Notes under the pieces: model-generated
What the model was told of the DNA's origin: nothing
The model's database searches: none
The model's input: only the letters and a program-made list of their open reading frames with translations
Shown here: positions 15,621-24,051 of the stretch, one piece after another
Position numbering within the stretch: the stretch's first letter is position 1
How the letters are laid out: every line of letters starts with the position of its first letter
Made by a program: the position numbers and the translations under genes
Source: JASHPR01 sp963833885
GTDB lineage: Bacteria; Actinomycetota; Actinomycetes; Streptosporangiales; Streptosporangiaceae
Length of the DNA: 64,000 nt
NCBI GenBank assembly: GCA_963833885.1
Contig: CAWHZU010000001.1
Location: 62,001 to 126,000 of the forward strand
Direction: 5' to 3'

Positions 15621-16877
15621 CTAAGTTGCCCTCAGCGCTGACCCCTGGATTTGTTGGTTTTGGGTGTTGACACCGGGCGAACTGGATTCGGGACGCACGG
15701 CCCGGGCGGGCAGCCGGCCGCTCAGCCGGCGCAGCGCGACGATGGCCAGGCCGCAGCAGGTCGCGGCCAGCAGCCACGGCAGCCACACGGCCACCGAGAA
15801 TAGCGCCACCACCCCGGGCGCGATCACCCCGGCGATCGTGAACGCGTACTGAAAGGCCGCGAGGTAGCGTCCCCGGGCGGCCTCGGGCGCGGCAGCCTCG
15901 GCGAGCGCGTTGGTGCGCGCCGCGAATAGCAGCCCGGCCGCGCCGAGCACCAGGGTTGCGCCGAACAGCTCCAGCGGCCGCCATCCGGGCGGGACGAGGA
16001 TCGCGGCGAGGCTTGCCGCGCACCCGGCGATGTACAGCGCCGCGGCCAGGGCCATGGTCGTGGTGCGGGCCAGGCGGCGGGTGGCGCGCACGGCAAGGGT
16101 CGCGCCGGCGCTGCCCAGCGCGGTCAGCACGGCCAGCAGCGCGCCGGGCAGCCACGGCCTGGTGTGCAGCACCGCGAGGAGGTAGACCGAGATGCCGAAC
16201 AGCCAGACGTCACCCGCGAGCGCGACCAGCCCGGTGACCACGATCAGGGCCAGGAACGGGCGGTCGCGCACCAGCCTGCCAGCGCCGGCTCTGGCCGGGG
16301 CTGCGGGCCGGCGCGGCGGCCGCGGGATGCGGACGCCCGCGGCCAGCAGCACGGCGCAGGCCGCGAAGCTCGCCGCGTCGACGGCAACGGCGATCCGGTA
16401 GGCGGCGGGGCCGGCCAGGCTGAGCAGGGCGCCCGCGGCCAGGCCGCCGAGGCCGAAGCAGGCGGACCGGATCATGCCGGCCACCGCGAACGGCCGGTCC
16501 TTCGGGCCGTGGCCGGCGACGTCGGAGATCAGCGCGAACAGCGAGCTGTAGAACAGCTGCTGCCCGGCGGCAAGCGTGGCGGCGGCCACCGCCACGCCCA
16601 CCACGCCGCGGGCCGCGAGGTAGAGCACCGCCGCCGTGGCCTGCAGTACCTGCGAGGAGATCACGACCGGCCGCGGGCCCACCGTGTCCACCAGCCGTCC
16701 GGCCAGCGGCGGTGCGGCCAGGCCCGCGATCGTGCCCAGCGAGACGACCGTCCCCGCGGTGGCCAGCGGCAGCCCAACGACCCGGGTCACGTAGAGCAGC
16801 ACGACGGGCAGGAACAACCCCGACCCGAAGTTGTCGGTCCCCAGGGCGGCCAGTAACGCCGTCCGGTTCCTCGCCAT
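15621..16877 (-). CDS. MFS transporter, 12 membrane segments
   Basis: A 418-residue major facilitator superfamily protein. Two six-helix halves are evident: residues about 10-190 and 215-400. The loop between helices 2 and 3 reads AGRLVDTVGPRPVV, the family's G-R-x-x-D-x-x-G-x-R motif. A basic linker RIPRPPRRPAAPARAG joins the halves. Such single-substrate MFS proteins export drugs or carry small metabolites; the substrate is not evident. It is the last gene of a minus-strand run (amidase fusion, two deacylases, MFS) with a gap of only 36 bases, so it may carry the substrate or product of that pathway. Confidence 0.85.
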   Translation of the reverse strand: MARNRTALLAALGTDNFGSGLFLPVVLLYVTRVVGLPLATAGTVVSLGTIAGLAAPPLAGRLVDTVGPRPVVISSQVLQATAAVLYLAARGVVGVAVAAATLAAGQQLFYSSLFALISDVAGHGPKDRPFAVAGMIRSACFGLGGLAAGALLSLAGPAAYRIAVAVDAASFAACAVLLAAGVRIPRPPRRPAAPARAGAGRLVRDRPFLALIVVTGLVALAGDVWLFGISVYLLAVLHTRPWLPGALLAVLTALGSAGATLAVRATRRLARTTTMALAAALYIAGCAASLAAILVPPGWRPLELFGATLVLGAAGLLFAARTNALAEAAAPEAARGRYLAAFQYAFTIAGVIAPGVVALFSVAVWLPWLLAATCCGLAIVALRRLSGRLPARAVRPESSSPGVNTQNQQIQGSALRAT

Positions 16878-16913
16878 AGTTGCGAGTATGTCGGGTCGGC
16901 GGGTTCCCGGCAG

Positions 16914-17837
16914 CTACGCTACGCCGAGGCCGAGCAGCAGGCCGTCGTCGGCGACGGCGGGGGAGCTGGTGATGAAGATCGGCACGCCGTCCGCTGGCGC
17001 GGTGATCGTCTCCAGCACCTGCGATCCGTCCAGCGTGGTCACCGTCCCGATCACCTGGCCCTCGGTGACCGACTCGCCGGTCGTGACCGTCGGCGCCCAC
17101 CAGCCGCCGCGCTCGGTTCGCATCCAGAGGAAGCGGGTGAGGTAGGTCGGCGACGGATCCGGGGTTCCTTCGGGCAGGTCGGCGATGCCGAGCAGCGCCA
17201 GCACCCCGTCGAGCCCGCGGACGTGCCGGGCGACGGCCTCTTCCTGGACCAGGCCGCACTCGCCGGACTCGGCAGTGATCGCCGGTATGCCGATCTCGGA
17301 CGCCGCCGACGTCGAGGTGCCGGCGACGGGTCGGTCCGGGCCCTTCACCTGCCGGATCACGTAGGGCAGCCGGTAGGCCACGGCCATATCGCTCGCCACG
17401 GCGTCGGCCGGCCCGGTCTCGTACAGCGCGAACGGCTCCAGCGCCTCGACCATGTCGCCGCAGTGCGCGTCGATGTACGCGTCGGAACCAGTGATGAGTT
17501 GCGTGAACGCGTCGTAGGCCAGCCGGTCGGCCAGCGTGCCATCCGGGTCGCCGGGGAAGCAGCGGTTGAGGTTTTTGCCGTCGTCCGGGACCAGGAACGG
17601 GGTGCGGGCGCGGAACGCGGGCAGGTTCAGCACCGGCACGGCCCGGACCCGGCCGCGCAGCTCGCGGTTTTCCAGGCTCCGGGTCCACCGGCGCACGCCG
17701 TCCATCGAGGCGTACTCGCAGCCGTGCACTCCGGAGATCACCGTGAGCAGCGGGCCGTCTTCGCTGCCGGTCGCCTCGACCAGCGGGACCTCGAGGCCGG
17801 CGAGGTCGATCGTGCGGCGGGTCACCGTCGTTGCCAT
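16914..17837 (-). CDS. Succinylglutamate desuccinylase/aspartoacylase-family protein, copy 2
   Basis: A 307-residue zinc deacylase of the AstE/AspA (M14-like) family, which removes acyl groups from N-acyl amino acids. Zinc ligands are in GVHGCEYAS (His and Glu, residues about 33-41) and in YIDAHCGDMVEA (His, about 126). The substrate-binding Arg/Asn region reads DGKNLNRCFPGDPDGTLADR, and the ITAESGECGL segment holds the catalytic Glu. It is a tandem duplicate of the gene immediately upstream, with the same length and only 5 bases between them. It differs mainly in the middle (about residues 130-190: YETGPADAVASDMAVAYRL and the VKGPDRPVAGTSTSAA loop) near the active site. Ends in TAG. Confidence 0.88.
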   Translation of the reverse strand: MATTVTRRTIDLAGLEVPLVEATGSEDGPLLTVISGVHGCEYASMDGVRRWTRSLENRELRGRVRAVPVLNLPAFRARTPFLVPDDGKNLNRCFPGDPDGTLADRLAYDAFTQLITGSDAYIDAHCGDMVEALEPFALYETGPADAVASDMAVAYRLPYVIRQVKGPDRPVAGTSTSAASEIGIPAITAESGECGLVQEEAVARHVRGLDGVLALLGIADLPEGTPDPSPTYLTRFLWMRTERGGWWAPTVTTGESVTEGQVIGTVTTLDGSQVLETITAPADGVPIFITSSPAVADDGLLLGLGVA

Positions 17838-17842
17838 GGCAG

Positions 17843-18766
17843 CTACCGGATGCCGAGGCCGAGCAGCAGGCCGTCGTCGGCGACGGCGGGGGAGCTGGTG
17901 ATGAAGATCGGCACGCCGTCCGCTGGCGCGGTGATCGTCTCCAGCACCTCGGAGCCGTCCAGCGTGCTGATCGTCCCGATCACCTGCCCCTCGGCGACCG
18001 AGTCCCCGGGCTTGACGGTCGGCGCCCACCAGCCCCCGTGCACGCTGCGCATCCAGTCGAAGCGGGTGAGGAGCGTGGGTGAGGGATCCGGCGTTCCCTC
18101 GGGCAGGTCGGCCATGCCGAGCACCGCGAGCACGCCGTTCAGCCCGCGGACGTGCCGCGCGACGGCCTCCTCCTGCACCAGGCCGCACTCCCCGGACTCG
18201 GCGGTGATCGCCGGGATGCCGATCCCGGACGCCGCCCCACTCGATAGACCACCCAGGCTCGGGTCCGGCCGTGGCTCCTCCCGGATCACGTAGGGCAGCC
18301 GGTACGCCACGGCCATCTCCCTCGATTTTTCCTCGGTGGGCCCTGCGTGGAACATCGCGAACGGCTCCAGCGCCTCGACCATGTCCCCGCAGTGCGCGTC
18401 GATGTACGCGTCGGAGCCAGTGATGAGTTGCGTGAACGCGGCATAGGCCAGCCGGTCGGCCAGCGTGCCATCCGGGTCGCCGGGGAAGCAGCGGTTGAGG
18501 TTTTTGCCGTCGTCCGGGACCACGAACGGGGTACGGGCGTGGAATGCGGGCAGGTTCAGCACCGGCACGGCCCGGACCCGGCCGCGCAGCTCGCGGTTTT
18601 CCAGGCTGCGGGTCCACCGGCGCACGCCGTCCATCGAGGCGTATTCGCAGCCGTGCACCCCGGAGATCACCGTGAGCAGCGGGCCGTCTTCGCTGCCGGT
18701 CGCCTCGACCAGCGGGACCTCGAGGCCTGCGAGGTCGATCGTGCGGCGGGTCACCGTCGTTGCCAT
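17843..18766 (-). CDS. Succinylglutamate desuccinylase/aspartoacylase-family protein, copy 1
   Basis: The other half of the tandem pair, also 307 residues, with the same zinc ligands (GVHGCEYAS and the DAHCGD His) and the same ITAESGECGL catalytic stretch. The first 125 and last 80 residues are almost identical to copy 2. The variable middle here reads FAMFHAGPTEEKSREMAVAY and EPRPDPSLGGLSSGAASGIG. Different substrates in the two copies are plausible. The start ATG at 18766 follows the stop of the amidase fusion by 4 bases, so the genes form one operon. Family members act on N-acyl amino acids in the cytoplasm; this fits a pathway with an amidase and peptidases next door. Confidence 0.88.
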   Translation of the reverse strand: MATTVTRRTIDLAGLEVPLVEATGSEDGPLLTVISGVHGCEYASMDGVRRWTRSLENRELRGRVRAVPVLNLPAFHARTPFVVPDDGKNLNRCFPGDPDGTLADRLAYAAFTQLITGSDAYIDAHCGDMVEALEPFAMFHAGPTEEKSREMAVAYRLPYVIREEPRPDPSLGGLSSGAASGIGIPAITAESGECGLVQEEAVARHVRGLNGVLAVLGMADLPEGTPDPSPTLLTRFDWMRSVHGGWWAPTVKPGDSVAEGQVIGTISTLDGSEVLETITAPADGVPIFITSSPAVADDGLLLGLGIR

Positions 18767-18770
18767 GGAT

Positions 18771-21035
18771 TCAGCTCTCCTTCGTCGTTGAGGGGGCGAG
18801 CGTCGTTGCGGGGTCGAGCACCTTCTCGGCGGCGGCGGCGACCCTGAGCAGTGCGAGGTCCTGGCCGCGACGGCCAGCGAGCTGAAGACCGGCCGGCAGG
18901 CCGGAGATGGGCACGGGTATCGAGACCGCCGGGTGGCCGGTGAGGTTGTACGGGCCGGTGAACCGGCCCTCGGCGCTGTCGTCGTCGGCGCCGAACGGCG
19001 GGTCCTGCTCCGGCGCCTGGTAGCCGACGGTCGGCCCGGCGAGCACATCGACGCCGTCCAGGGTCGCCTCGATCGCCTCGGTCAGCGCGTCCCGCCGCCC
19101 GAGCGCTTCGGTGAACCGGTCCTCGCCGACCGAGGCGCCGTAGTCGAGCAGCGCGCGGGTGCCGTCGGCGTACCGGCTCTGATCACGTCCCGAGTGCACC
19201 AGCGCGGCCTCCCTGCTGACGATCACCGCAAGCACTTCTTCCCAGGTGGCGAGCTCGTCAAGCCAGGGAGCGGTCAGCTCGCGCAGCTCCCAGCCCGCGG
19301 CCTCAAGCGCCGAGAGCGCGCCGCTGACCGCGTCGCGCACCTCGGGAGTGACCGAGGGGTCGGCCAGCTGCGCGGCCAGGACGCCGACCGTGTAGGTCGC
19401 GGGCGGGCCGGAGGCAGCCGACGGCTCGTCCAGGTCGGCCGCGCCGACGGGGTCGGCCAGGCTCGCCAGGCCGGCCAGGTCAGCCACCCCGGCGGGGCCG
19501 ATCAGGTCCTCCGGCTGGGCCAGGCCCAGCAGATCGGCCCGGTCGGCCGTTGCCGCGAGCAGCTCCCTCGTCCCGGCGACCGTGGCGGTCAGCGTGCCGA
19601 CGTGGTCACAGGTGGGGGAGAGTGGGAACACCCCGTCGACCGACAGCAGGCCGAAGGTCGGCTTGAGCCCCACCACGCCGCAGTACGCCGCCGGGATCCG
19701 GATCGACCCGCCGGTGTCGGACCCGATGGTGAGGTCGCACACACCGGCCGCGACCAGGGCCGCCGAGCCGCCCGAGGAACCGCCCGAGGTACGGGACGGG
19801 TCACGGGGGTTGCGGGTGTCGCCGATCTCCGGGTTCGCGTGGCCGGCCGCGAACTCGAGGCACTGGGTGGTGGCGAACACCTCGGCGCCGGCGGTGCGCA
19901 GCCGCCGTACCAGTTCCGCGTCGGCGGCGGCAGGCTCGGGATCGCTCGCCGGGCTGCCGCAGCGGGTCGGCACGCCCTCCACCGCGATGATGTCCTTGAC
20001 GCCGACCGGCCGCCCGGCCAGCGGCCCGTCGGCCGCGCGCCGCGGCGCCCCGATCACCGCCGCGACCGCGTTGACCGGCCGGCCGAGCCGCTCCAGGCGC
20101 TCGTACGCCGCAAGCAGGTCGAGGTTGGACCGCTCGCACGTCCGCCTGCCCTGCTCGATCTCGGTGATCAGCTCGACCACCCGGCGCAGCATGGGTCCCT
20201 TCAGGCCGCCAATGTGCGCGGGCACCTCGGTCGGGCGATGCCGCACCATCAGGTCGCGGTAGATGCCGGAGTGCGTCTTGGCCGAACGCCGGTTGAACGC
20301 GACCAGCGGCGCGAGCGATCCCTCCAGGTCATCGGGGTCGAAACCGTCGAAGCCCATCGGGGTGACCGGCGCCTGGTCGAGCACCTCCCTGGCCACGGCC
20401 ACCAGCAGCGGCGCGTAGGCGGGATCCTCCAACCCGTCGGCGATCGACAGGTCGCTGACCGCGATCGCGGCCAGCATCGCGCCGTAGGCCTCCTTGCCCC
20501 ACAGGTGGCCGATGACGTGCTCGGTGACTTCGGCGTCGGCGATGTCCGCAACGAGCGCCTTGACCCGGTCCGAGACCGTGCCGTCGATCTCGCCGATCAG
20601 GAGCGGCTCCCGGCTGCCGCGCAGCACCACCCCGGGCTCGATCACGTCGGCGCCGGTGTTGACGAAGGACTCGACCACCCGGTCCGGCCCGACCACGGCG
20701 GCGAGCTGCTCGGCGTTCAGGCCGTTTTGCAGCGAGACCACGAAGCCGTCGCCGTGCAGCCTGCCCGCCAGGCTGGCCGCGGCGGCCGCCGTGTGCTGCG
20801 ACTTGACCGCGACCAGGACCGGCCCGTCCAGCCGCTCCGGCAGGTCGGCCGGCAGCACCGCCGGAACCCGGACCGTGAAGTTCTCGACCGGCCCCTCGAT
20901 CCGCAGGCCGTTTTCGTTGACCGCCGCGACCACGGCCGGGTCGGCGTCGCTGACCAGCACGTCGTGGCCGTCGCGGACCAGCCCCGCGGCCACGGTGCCG
21001 CCGATAGCGCCACAGCCAAGCACCACATAACGCAT
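18771..21035 (-). CDS. Fusion of ketopantoate-reductase-like dehydrogenase and amidase-signature hydrolase
   Basis: A 754-residue two-domain protein. Residues 1-300 are a PanE/ApbA-like 2-dehydropantoate 2-reductase: the Rossmann loop VVLGCGAIGGTVAAGL, the AVKSQHTAAAA segment, LQNGLN, and the catalytic Lys region LWGKEAYGAMLAAIA. Residues about 305-750 are an amidase-signature enzyme with the Ser-cisSer-Lys triad: Lys in PVGVKDIIAVEG (about 347), Ser-Gly-Gly-Ser-Ser in RTSGGSSGGSAA (about 420-428) and GSDTGGSIRIPAAYCGVVGL. A Gly/Ala/Asp/Leu-rich insert (about 500-540) interrupts the amidase. The combination in one chain is unusual; amidases and PanE-like proteins normally stand alone. It heads an operon with two deacylases and an MFS transporter. 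Confidence 0.88.
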   Translation of the reverse strand: MRYVVLGCGAIGGTVAAGLVRDGHDVLVSDADPAVVAAVNENGLRIEGPVENFTVRVPAVLPADLPERLDGPVLVAVKSQHTAAAAASLAGRLHGDGFVVSLQNGLNAEQLAAVVGPDRVVESFVNTGADVIEPGVVLRGSREPLLIGEIDGTVSDRVKALVADIADAEVTEHVIGHLWGKEAYGAMLAAIAVSDLSIADGLEDPAYAPLLVAVAREVLDQAPVTPMGFDGFDPDDLEGSLAPLVAFNRRSAKTHSGIYRDLMVRHRPTEVPAHIGGLKGPMLRRVVELITEIEQGRRTCERSNLDLLAAYERLERLGRPVNAVAAVIGAPRRAADGPLAGRPVGVKDIIAVEGVPTRCGSPASDPEPAAADAELVRRLRTAGAEVFATTQCLEFAAGHANPEIGDTRNPRDPSRTSGGSSGGSAALVAAGVCDLTIGSDTGGSIRIPAAYCGVVGLKPTFGLLSVDGVFPLSPTCDHVGTLTATVAGTRELLAATADRADLLGLAQPEDLIGPAGVADLAGLASLADPVGAADLDEPSAASGPPATYTVGVLAAQLADPSVTPEVRDAVSGALSALEAAGWELRELTAPWLDELATWEEVLAVIVSREAALVHSGRDQSRYADGTRALLDYGASVGEDRFTEALGRRDALTEAIEATLDGVDVLAGPTVGYQAPEQDPPFGADDDSAEGRFTGPYNLTGHPAVSIPVPISGLPAGLQLAGRRGQDLALLRVAAAAEKVLDPATTLAPSTTKES

Positions 21036-21073
21036 GGCCGCGACGTTACAGCGTTGTCGGCGCTTAAGCTAGG

Positions 21074-21085
21074 ACAAAGGTTTGT
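21074..21085. promoter_or_regulatory. Possible LacI operator in divergent promoter region
   Basis: ACAAA-GG-TTTGT (21074-21085) is a perfect 5-bp inverted repeat in the 150-base region between the minus-strand amidase operon and the plus-strand asparaginase-peptidase-LacI operon. LacI-family operators are palindromes of this size, and the lacI-type gene belongs to the plus-strand operon, so it may control both arms. Confidence 0.45.
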
Positions 21086-21188
21086 TTCGTCGGCAATCAG
21101 CGTCAGACCTCGCGCTCGGGCCGATGAGATCCCTAGGCTGATCCATAGCACCCCGAGAAGATCAGGAGGACCGGCCATAACCCCACTG

Positions 21189-22115
21189 ATGATTGCCAGC
21201 GAGCGGGGCGAGGTCGGCCTGACGGCGGGCATTGACCTGCTGCGGGCCGGCGCGAGTGCCATGGACGCGGTCGAAGCCGCCATCCGCCTCGTGGAATCTG
21301 ACGAGGAGAACCACACCGTCGGCGTGGGCGGAATGCCGAACCTGCTGGGCGAAGTAGAGCTGGACGCCTCGGTGATGGACGGCGCGACCCGGCGGGCCGG
21401 GGCGGTGGCAGCGGTCACGGGCTTCCCGCACCCGATCACGATCGCGCGGGCCGTCTGCGAACGGCTGCCGCAGCACCTGCTGCTCGTCGGAGCGGGCGCA
21501 GAGCGGTTCGCCGACGATGTCGGCATCGAGCGCGGGCCCACCCTGACCGACGCCGCACGCCAGAGATGGCGCGACGGCCTGTCCGCCGCCGGGATCGAGG
21601 CCGCGACGGCCAGGTTCGGCCCCGGCGAGCGCGCCTACCGCGAGCAGGTGCTGGAGCGGCTCGCTTCGATGCAGGTGCCCGACCCGCCCTGGGACACCGT
21701 CAACGTGCTCGCCCTCGATGCCGCGGGTAACCTTGCGGTCGGCGTGAGCACCAGCGGGTACCCGTGGAAGTACCCGGGCCGCATCAGCGACTCGGCGATC
21801 ATCGGCGCGGGCAACTACTGCGACAACGCCGTAGGCGGGGCCGCCTGCACCGGCCGAGGCGAGCTGGCCATCCGCGGTACCACCGCCCGCGCGGTGCTCT
21901 ACGCGCTCGCGGCCGACGGCGACCCGGCGAAGGCTTGCGCCGAGGCCCTCGCCGAAACGCTGGACCTGCCCGACGAGTTCCGCTCGCCGTTGCAGGTTCT
22001 GTGCCTGACGCCGGGCGGCCGCCACGGTGGCGCGTCCACCATGCCCGGTTCGACCTACAGCGTGATGACGGCCGACGACGAGACGTTCCGCATCGAGCAG
22101 CGGAGGCAAGTTTGA
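21189..22115 (+). CDS. Isoaspartyl peptidase/N4-glycosylasparaginase-type Ntn hydrolase
   Basis: An enzyme of about 308 residues in the Ntn-hydrolase asparaginase-2 family, which self-cleaves to expose an N-terminal Thr and hydrolyses beta-aspartyl or N4-glycosyl-asparagine bonds. Family markers: GIDLLRAGASAMDAVEAAIRL, then NHTVGVGGMPN and ELDASVMDGATRRAGAVAAV. PWDTVNVLALDAAGNLAVGV holds the catalytic Thr, and GAGNYCDNAVGGAACTGRGE is the oxyanion/product loop. The start is uncertain. ATG at 21189 is 18 bases from AGGAGGA (21164-21170), too far. An in-frame ATA at 21177, 6 bases from that site, would fit better and add four residues. The stop overlaps the TTG start of the D-aminopeptidase. Confidence 0.85.
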   Translation: MIASERGEVGLTAGIDLLRAGASAMDAVEAAIRLVESDEENHTVGVGGMPNLLGEVELDASVMDGATRRAGAVAAVTGFPHPITIARAVCERLPQHLLLVGAGAERFADDVGIERGPTLTDAARQRWRDGLSAAGIEAATARFGPGERAYREQVLERLASMQVPDPPWDTVNVLALDAAGNLAVGVSTSGYPWKYPGRISDSAIIGAGNYCDNAVGGAACTGRGELAIRGTTARAVLYALAADGDPAKACAEALAETLDLPDEFRSPLQVLCLTPGGRHGGASTMPGSTYSVMTADDETFRIEQRRQV

Positions 22116-22936
22116 AGATCTTCCTGTCCAGCGACATGGAGGGCACCGCCGGAGTCGTCGACTGGGAGCAGTGCGTCGGGGACGGCCCGCAGGCGGCGGC
22201 CGGGCGCAAGCTGCTGCTCGACGAGGTCAACGCGGCCATCGAGGGCGCGATGGCCGGCGGCGCCACCGAGGTCGTGGTCAACGACTCCCACTCCACGATG
22301 CGCAACCTGCCGCCGGACGCGCTGGCCGGCGAGGCGTCTTACATATCCGGCAGCCACAAGCCGCTATACATGATGCAGGGCCTGGACGACAGCTTCGACG
22401 CGGTGCTGTTCGTGTCGTACCACGGCTCGGTCGGCGCCCCGGCCGGGCTGTCGCACACCTACAGCCCGCGCGTGGTCGTCGAGGCCAGGCTGGACGGCGT
22501 GGTGACCGGCGAGGCGGGGATCAACGCGCTGGTGGCCGCGCACTACGGGGTGCCGGTGGTGCTGGTGACCGGGGACCGGTGCGCCTGCGACGAGACGGCC
22601 GTGCTGATCCCCGGGGTATACGCGGCCGTGGTCAAGGAGCCGGTCAGCCGGACCGCCGCGCACAGCCTGCACCCGTCCCGGGCCCGCGCGCTGATCAGGG
22701 ACACCGCCGAGAAGGCGGTCGCCGGCGCGGCCGCCGCCGGGCCGCCGCCGCTGGCATCGGCCACCCTCGAGGTGTCGGTGCGCACCACCGACATCGCCGA
22801 GGCAGCGAGCTGGGCCCGTGGAGTGGACCGCACCGGCCCGCGCGAGCTGCGCATCCACGGCGAGAACGCGCTGGCCACGTACCGCTCGTTCTGCGCCGCG
22901 ATCCTGCTCACCCGGACGGTCGCTGACGTCGTATGA
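22112..22936 (+). CDS. M55 D-aminopeptidase, DppA type
   Basis: A 274-residue zinc D-aminopeptidase of family M55 (DppA), which removes D-amino acids from peptides, for example from peptidoglycan-derived D-Ala peptides. Metal-binding features: SSDMEGTAGVVDW (residues 6-18, D and E ligands), VVVNDSHSTMRNL (about 50-62, the D-S-H ligand set), and LFVSYHGSVG (His about 104). After these come TGEAGINALVAAHYGVP and TGDRCACDEA. The start is TTG at 22112 with GGAGG at 22102-22106; the TTG overlaps the stop of the asparaginase gene. Its end overlaps the LacI gene by ATGA. It fits a peptide or amide catabolic operon. Confidence 0.92.
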   Translation: MKIFLSSDMEGTAGVVDWEQCVGDGPQAAAGRKLLLDEVNAAIEGAMAGGATEVVVNDSHSTMRNLPPDALAGEASYISGSHKPLYMMQGLDDSFDAVLFVSYHGSVGAPAGLSHTYSPRVVVEARLDGVVTGEAGINALVAAHYGVPVVLVTGDRCACDETAVLIPGVYAAVVKEPVSRTAAHSLHPSRARALIRDTAEKAVAGAAAAGPPPLASATLEVSVRTTDIAEAASWARGVDRTGPRELRIHGENALATYRSFCAAILLTRTVADVV

Positions 22937-24051
22937 GCCAGGCGGGGGTCGCTGACGCAGCCGGTGCCGGGGGCGGGACCGGCGGGCCGGCCAGCGCCCC
23001 TGCGGAGGCTCCGGCGGGCGGGCAGCGCCGGGCGTCCCGCCTGATCGACATCGCCGAGGCGGTCGGCGTGCACGTATCCACCGTGTCCCGGGTGCTCAAC
23101 GGCGACCCGGCCCAGTCCATCCGCCCGGAGGTCTACGAGCGGATCCTGGCCACGGCGCGGGAGCAGGGCTACCGCCCGAATGCCCTGGCCCGGGCGCTGA
23201 AGCGGCAGCGCACCGGGGCGCTCACGTTCGTAATGCCGCTGGAGCGCAACCCGAGCTGGGCCAGGCTGCAGGGCGGCGCGCTGCGCCGGGCCAGCGAGCG
23301 CGGCTACGTCGTCATGATCATGGAAGAGCCGACCGAGGACCCCAAGCCACCCGGCGACTACCGCTACCTGGTCGAGGAGAGCCGCGCCGACGGCCTGCTG
23401 CTGGCCACCCCGCTGCGAATCCCGGAGCACGCGGGCGCGGTGATCGCGGCACCGCACGTCTACGTGAACCGCCGCGGCCCCGACCGGGGCAACGACGTGG
23501 TGATGGACGAGCCCGCCGCGGTCCGGATGTTCGTTGACCACGCCGCCGGGCTCGGCCACCGCAGCTTTGCGCTCATCGACGGGCCGCCGTCGGTGGACAC
23601 CGTGCACCGCAGGGCGACGGCGGCGCGCCGGATATGCGCGGAGGCAGGCTACGACCTCACCGTCCGGCACGCGGCCCCGAACGAGGACGGCGGCTGGGAC
23701 GCCGTCACGAAGATGCTGCGCCGCGGTCCGCGGCCCACCGTGTGCGGCGTGGGCCACCTCACCCAGCTGTTCGGCGTCATGGCGGCGCTGCGCGACGCGG
23801 GGGTCGAAGTGCCCGCCGACATGTCCGTGGTCAGCTTCGACGAGGACCAGTGCCTGGCCTTCCTCCAGGTCCCGGTCAGCAGCGTGTGCATGCCGCTGCC
23901 CGAACTCGGGGCCGCGGCCGTTGAAGCGCTGATCGCGCGCATCGAGGGGAACCCGGCCGGCGACGTGATGATCCGCGAGCCGATAAGCCTGCGCCAGCGC
24001 GCCTCGGTGGCGCCACCTCCGCCGCGGACCGATTCTCAGGGATCGTCGTAG
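22933..24051 (+). CDS. LacI-family transcriptional regulator
   Basis: A 372-residue LacI/GalR regulator. After a 33-residue Gly/Ala-rich lead comes the DNA-binding domain RLIDIAEAVGVHVSTVSRVLNGDP (about 36-59) with the hinge RPNALARALKRQRTGAL. The effector domain follows, with LIVxx-like segments GNDVVMDEPAAVRMFVDHAAGLGHRSFALIDGP and DMSVVSFDEDQCLAFLQVPVSSV. It is co-transcribed with the peptidase genes (ATGA overlap), so it is probably the local repressor, with a peptide-pathway metabolite as effector. It ends in TAG and its last 16 bases overlap the end of the convergent LuxR gene. Confidence 0.92.
   Translation: MSQAGVADAAGAGGGTGGPASAPAEAPAGGQRRASRLIDIAEAVGVHVSTVSRVLNGDPAQSIRPEVYERILATAREQGYRPNALARALKRQRTGALTFVMPLERNPSWARLQGGALRRASERGYVVMIMEEPTEDPKPPGDYRYLVEESRADGLLLATPLRIPEHAGAVIAAPHVYVNRRGPDRGNDVVMDEPAAVRMFVDHAAGLGHRSFALIDGPPSVDTVHRRATAARRICAEAGYDLTVRHAAPNEDGGWDAVTKMLRRGPRPTVCGVGHLTQLFGVMAALRDAGVEVPADMSVVSFDEDQCLAFLQVPVSSVCMPLPELGAAAVEALIARIEGNPAGDVMIREPISLRQRASVAPPPPRTDSQGSS

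Larger units (their letters stand above)
16914..18766 (-). repeat. 929-bp tandem gene duplication
   Basis: Two direct copies of about 929 bp (start codons at 18766 and 17837). Long stretches are identical at DNA level, for example around 16922-17020 against 17851-17950 and around 17560-17837 against 18490-18766. The mismatches cluster in the part encoding residues about 130-190. Confidence 0.9.

Noticed and set aside
18933..22115. Single 1060-codon plus-strand frame
   Set aside because: The first ~750 codons are antisense to the PanE-amidase fusion and look like a shadow; only the last part (asparaginase-type) is real.
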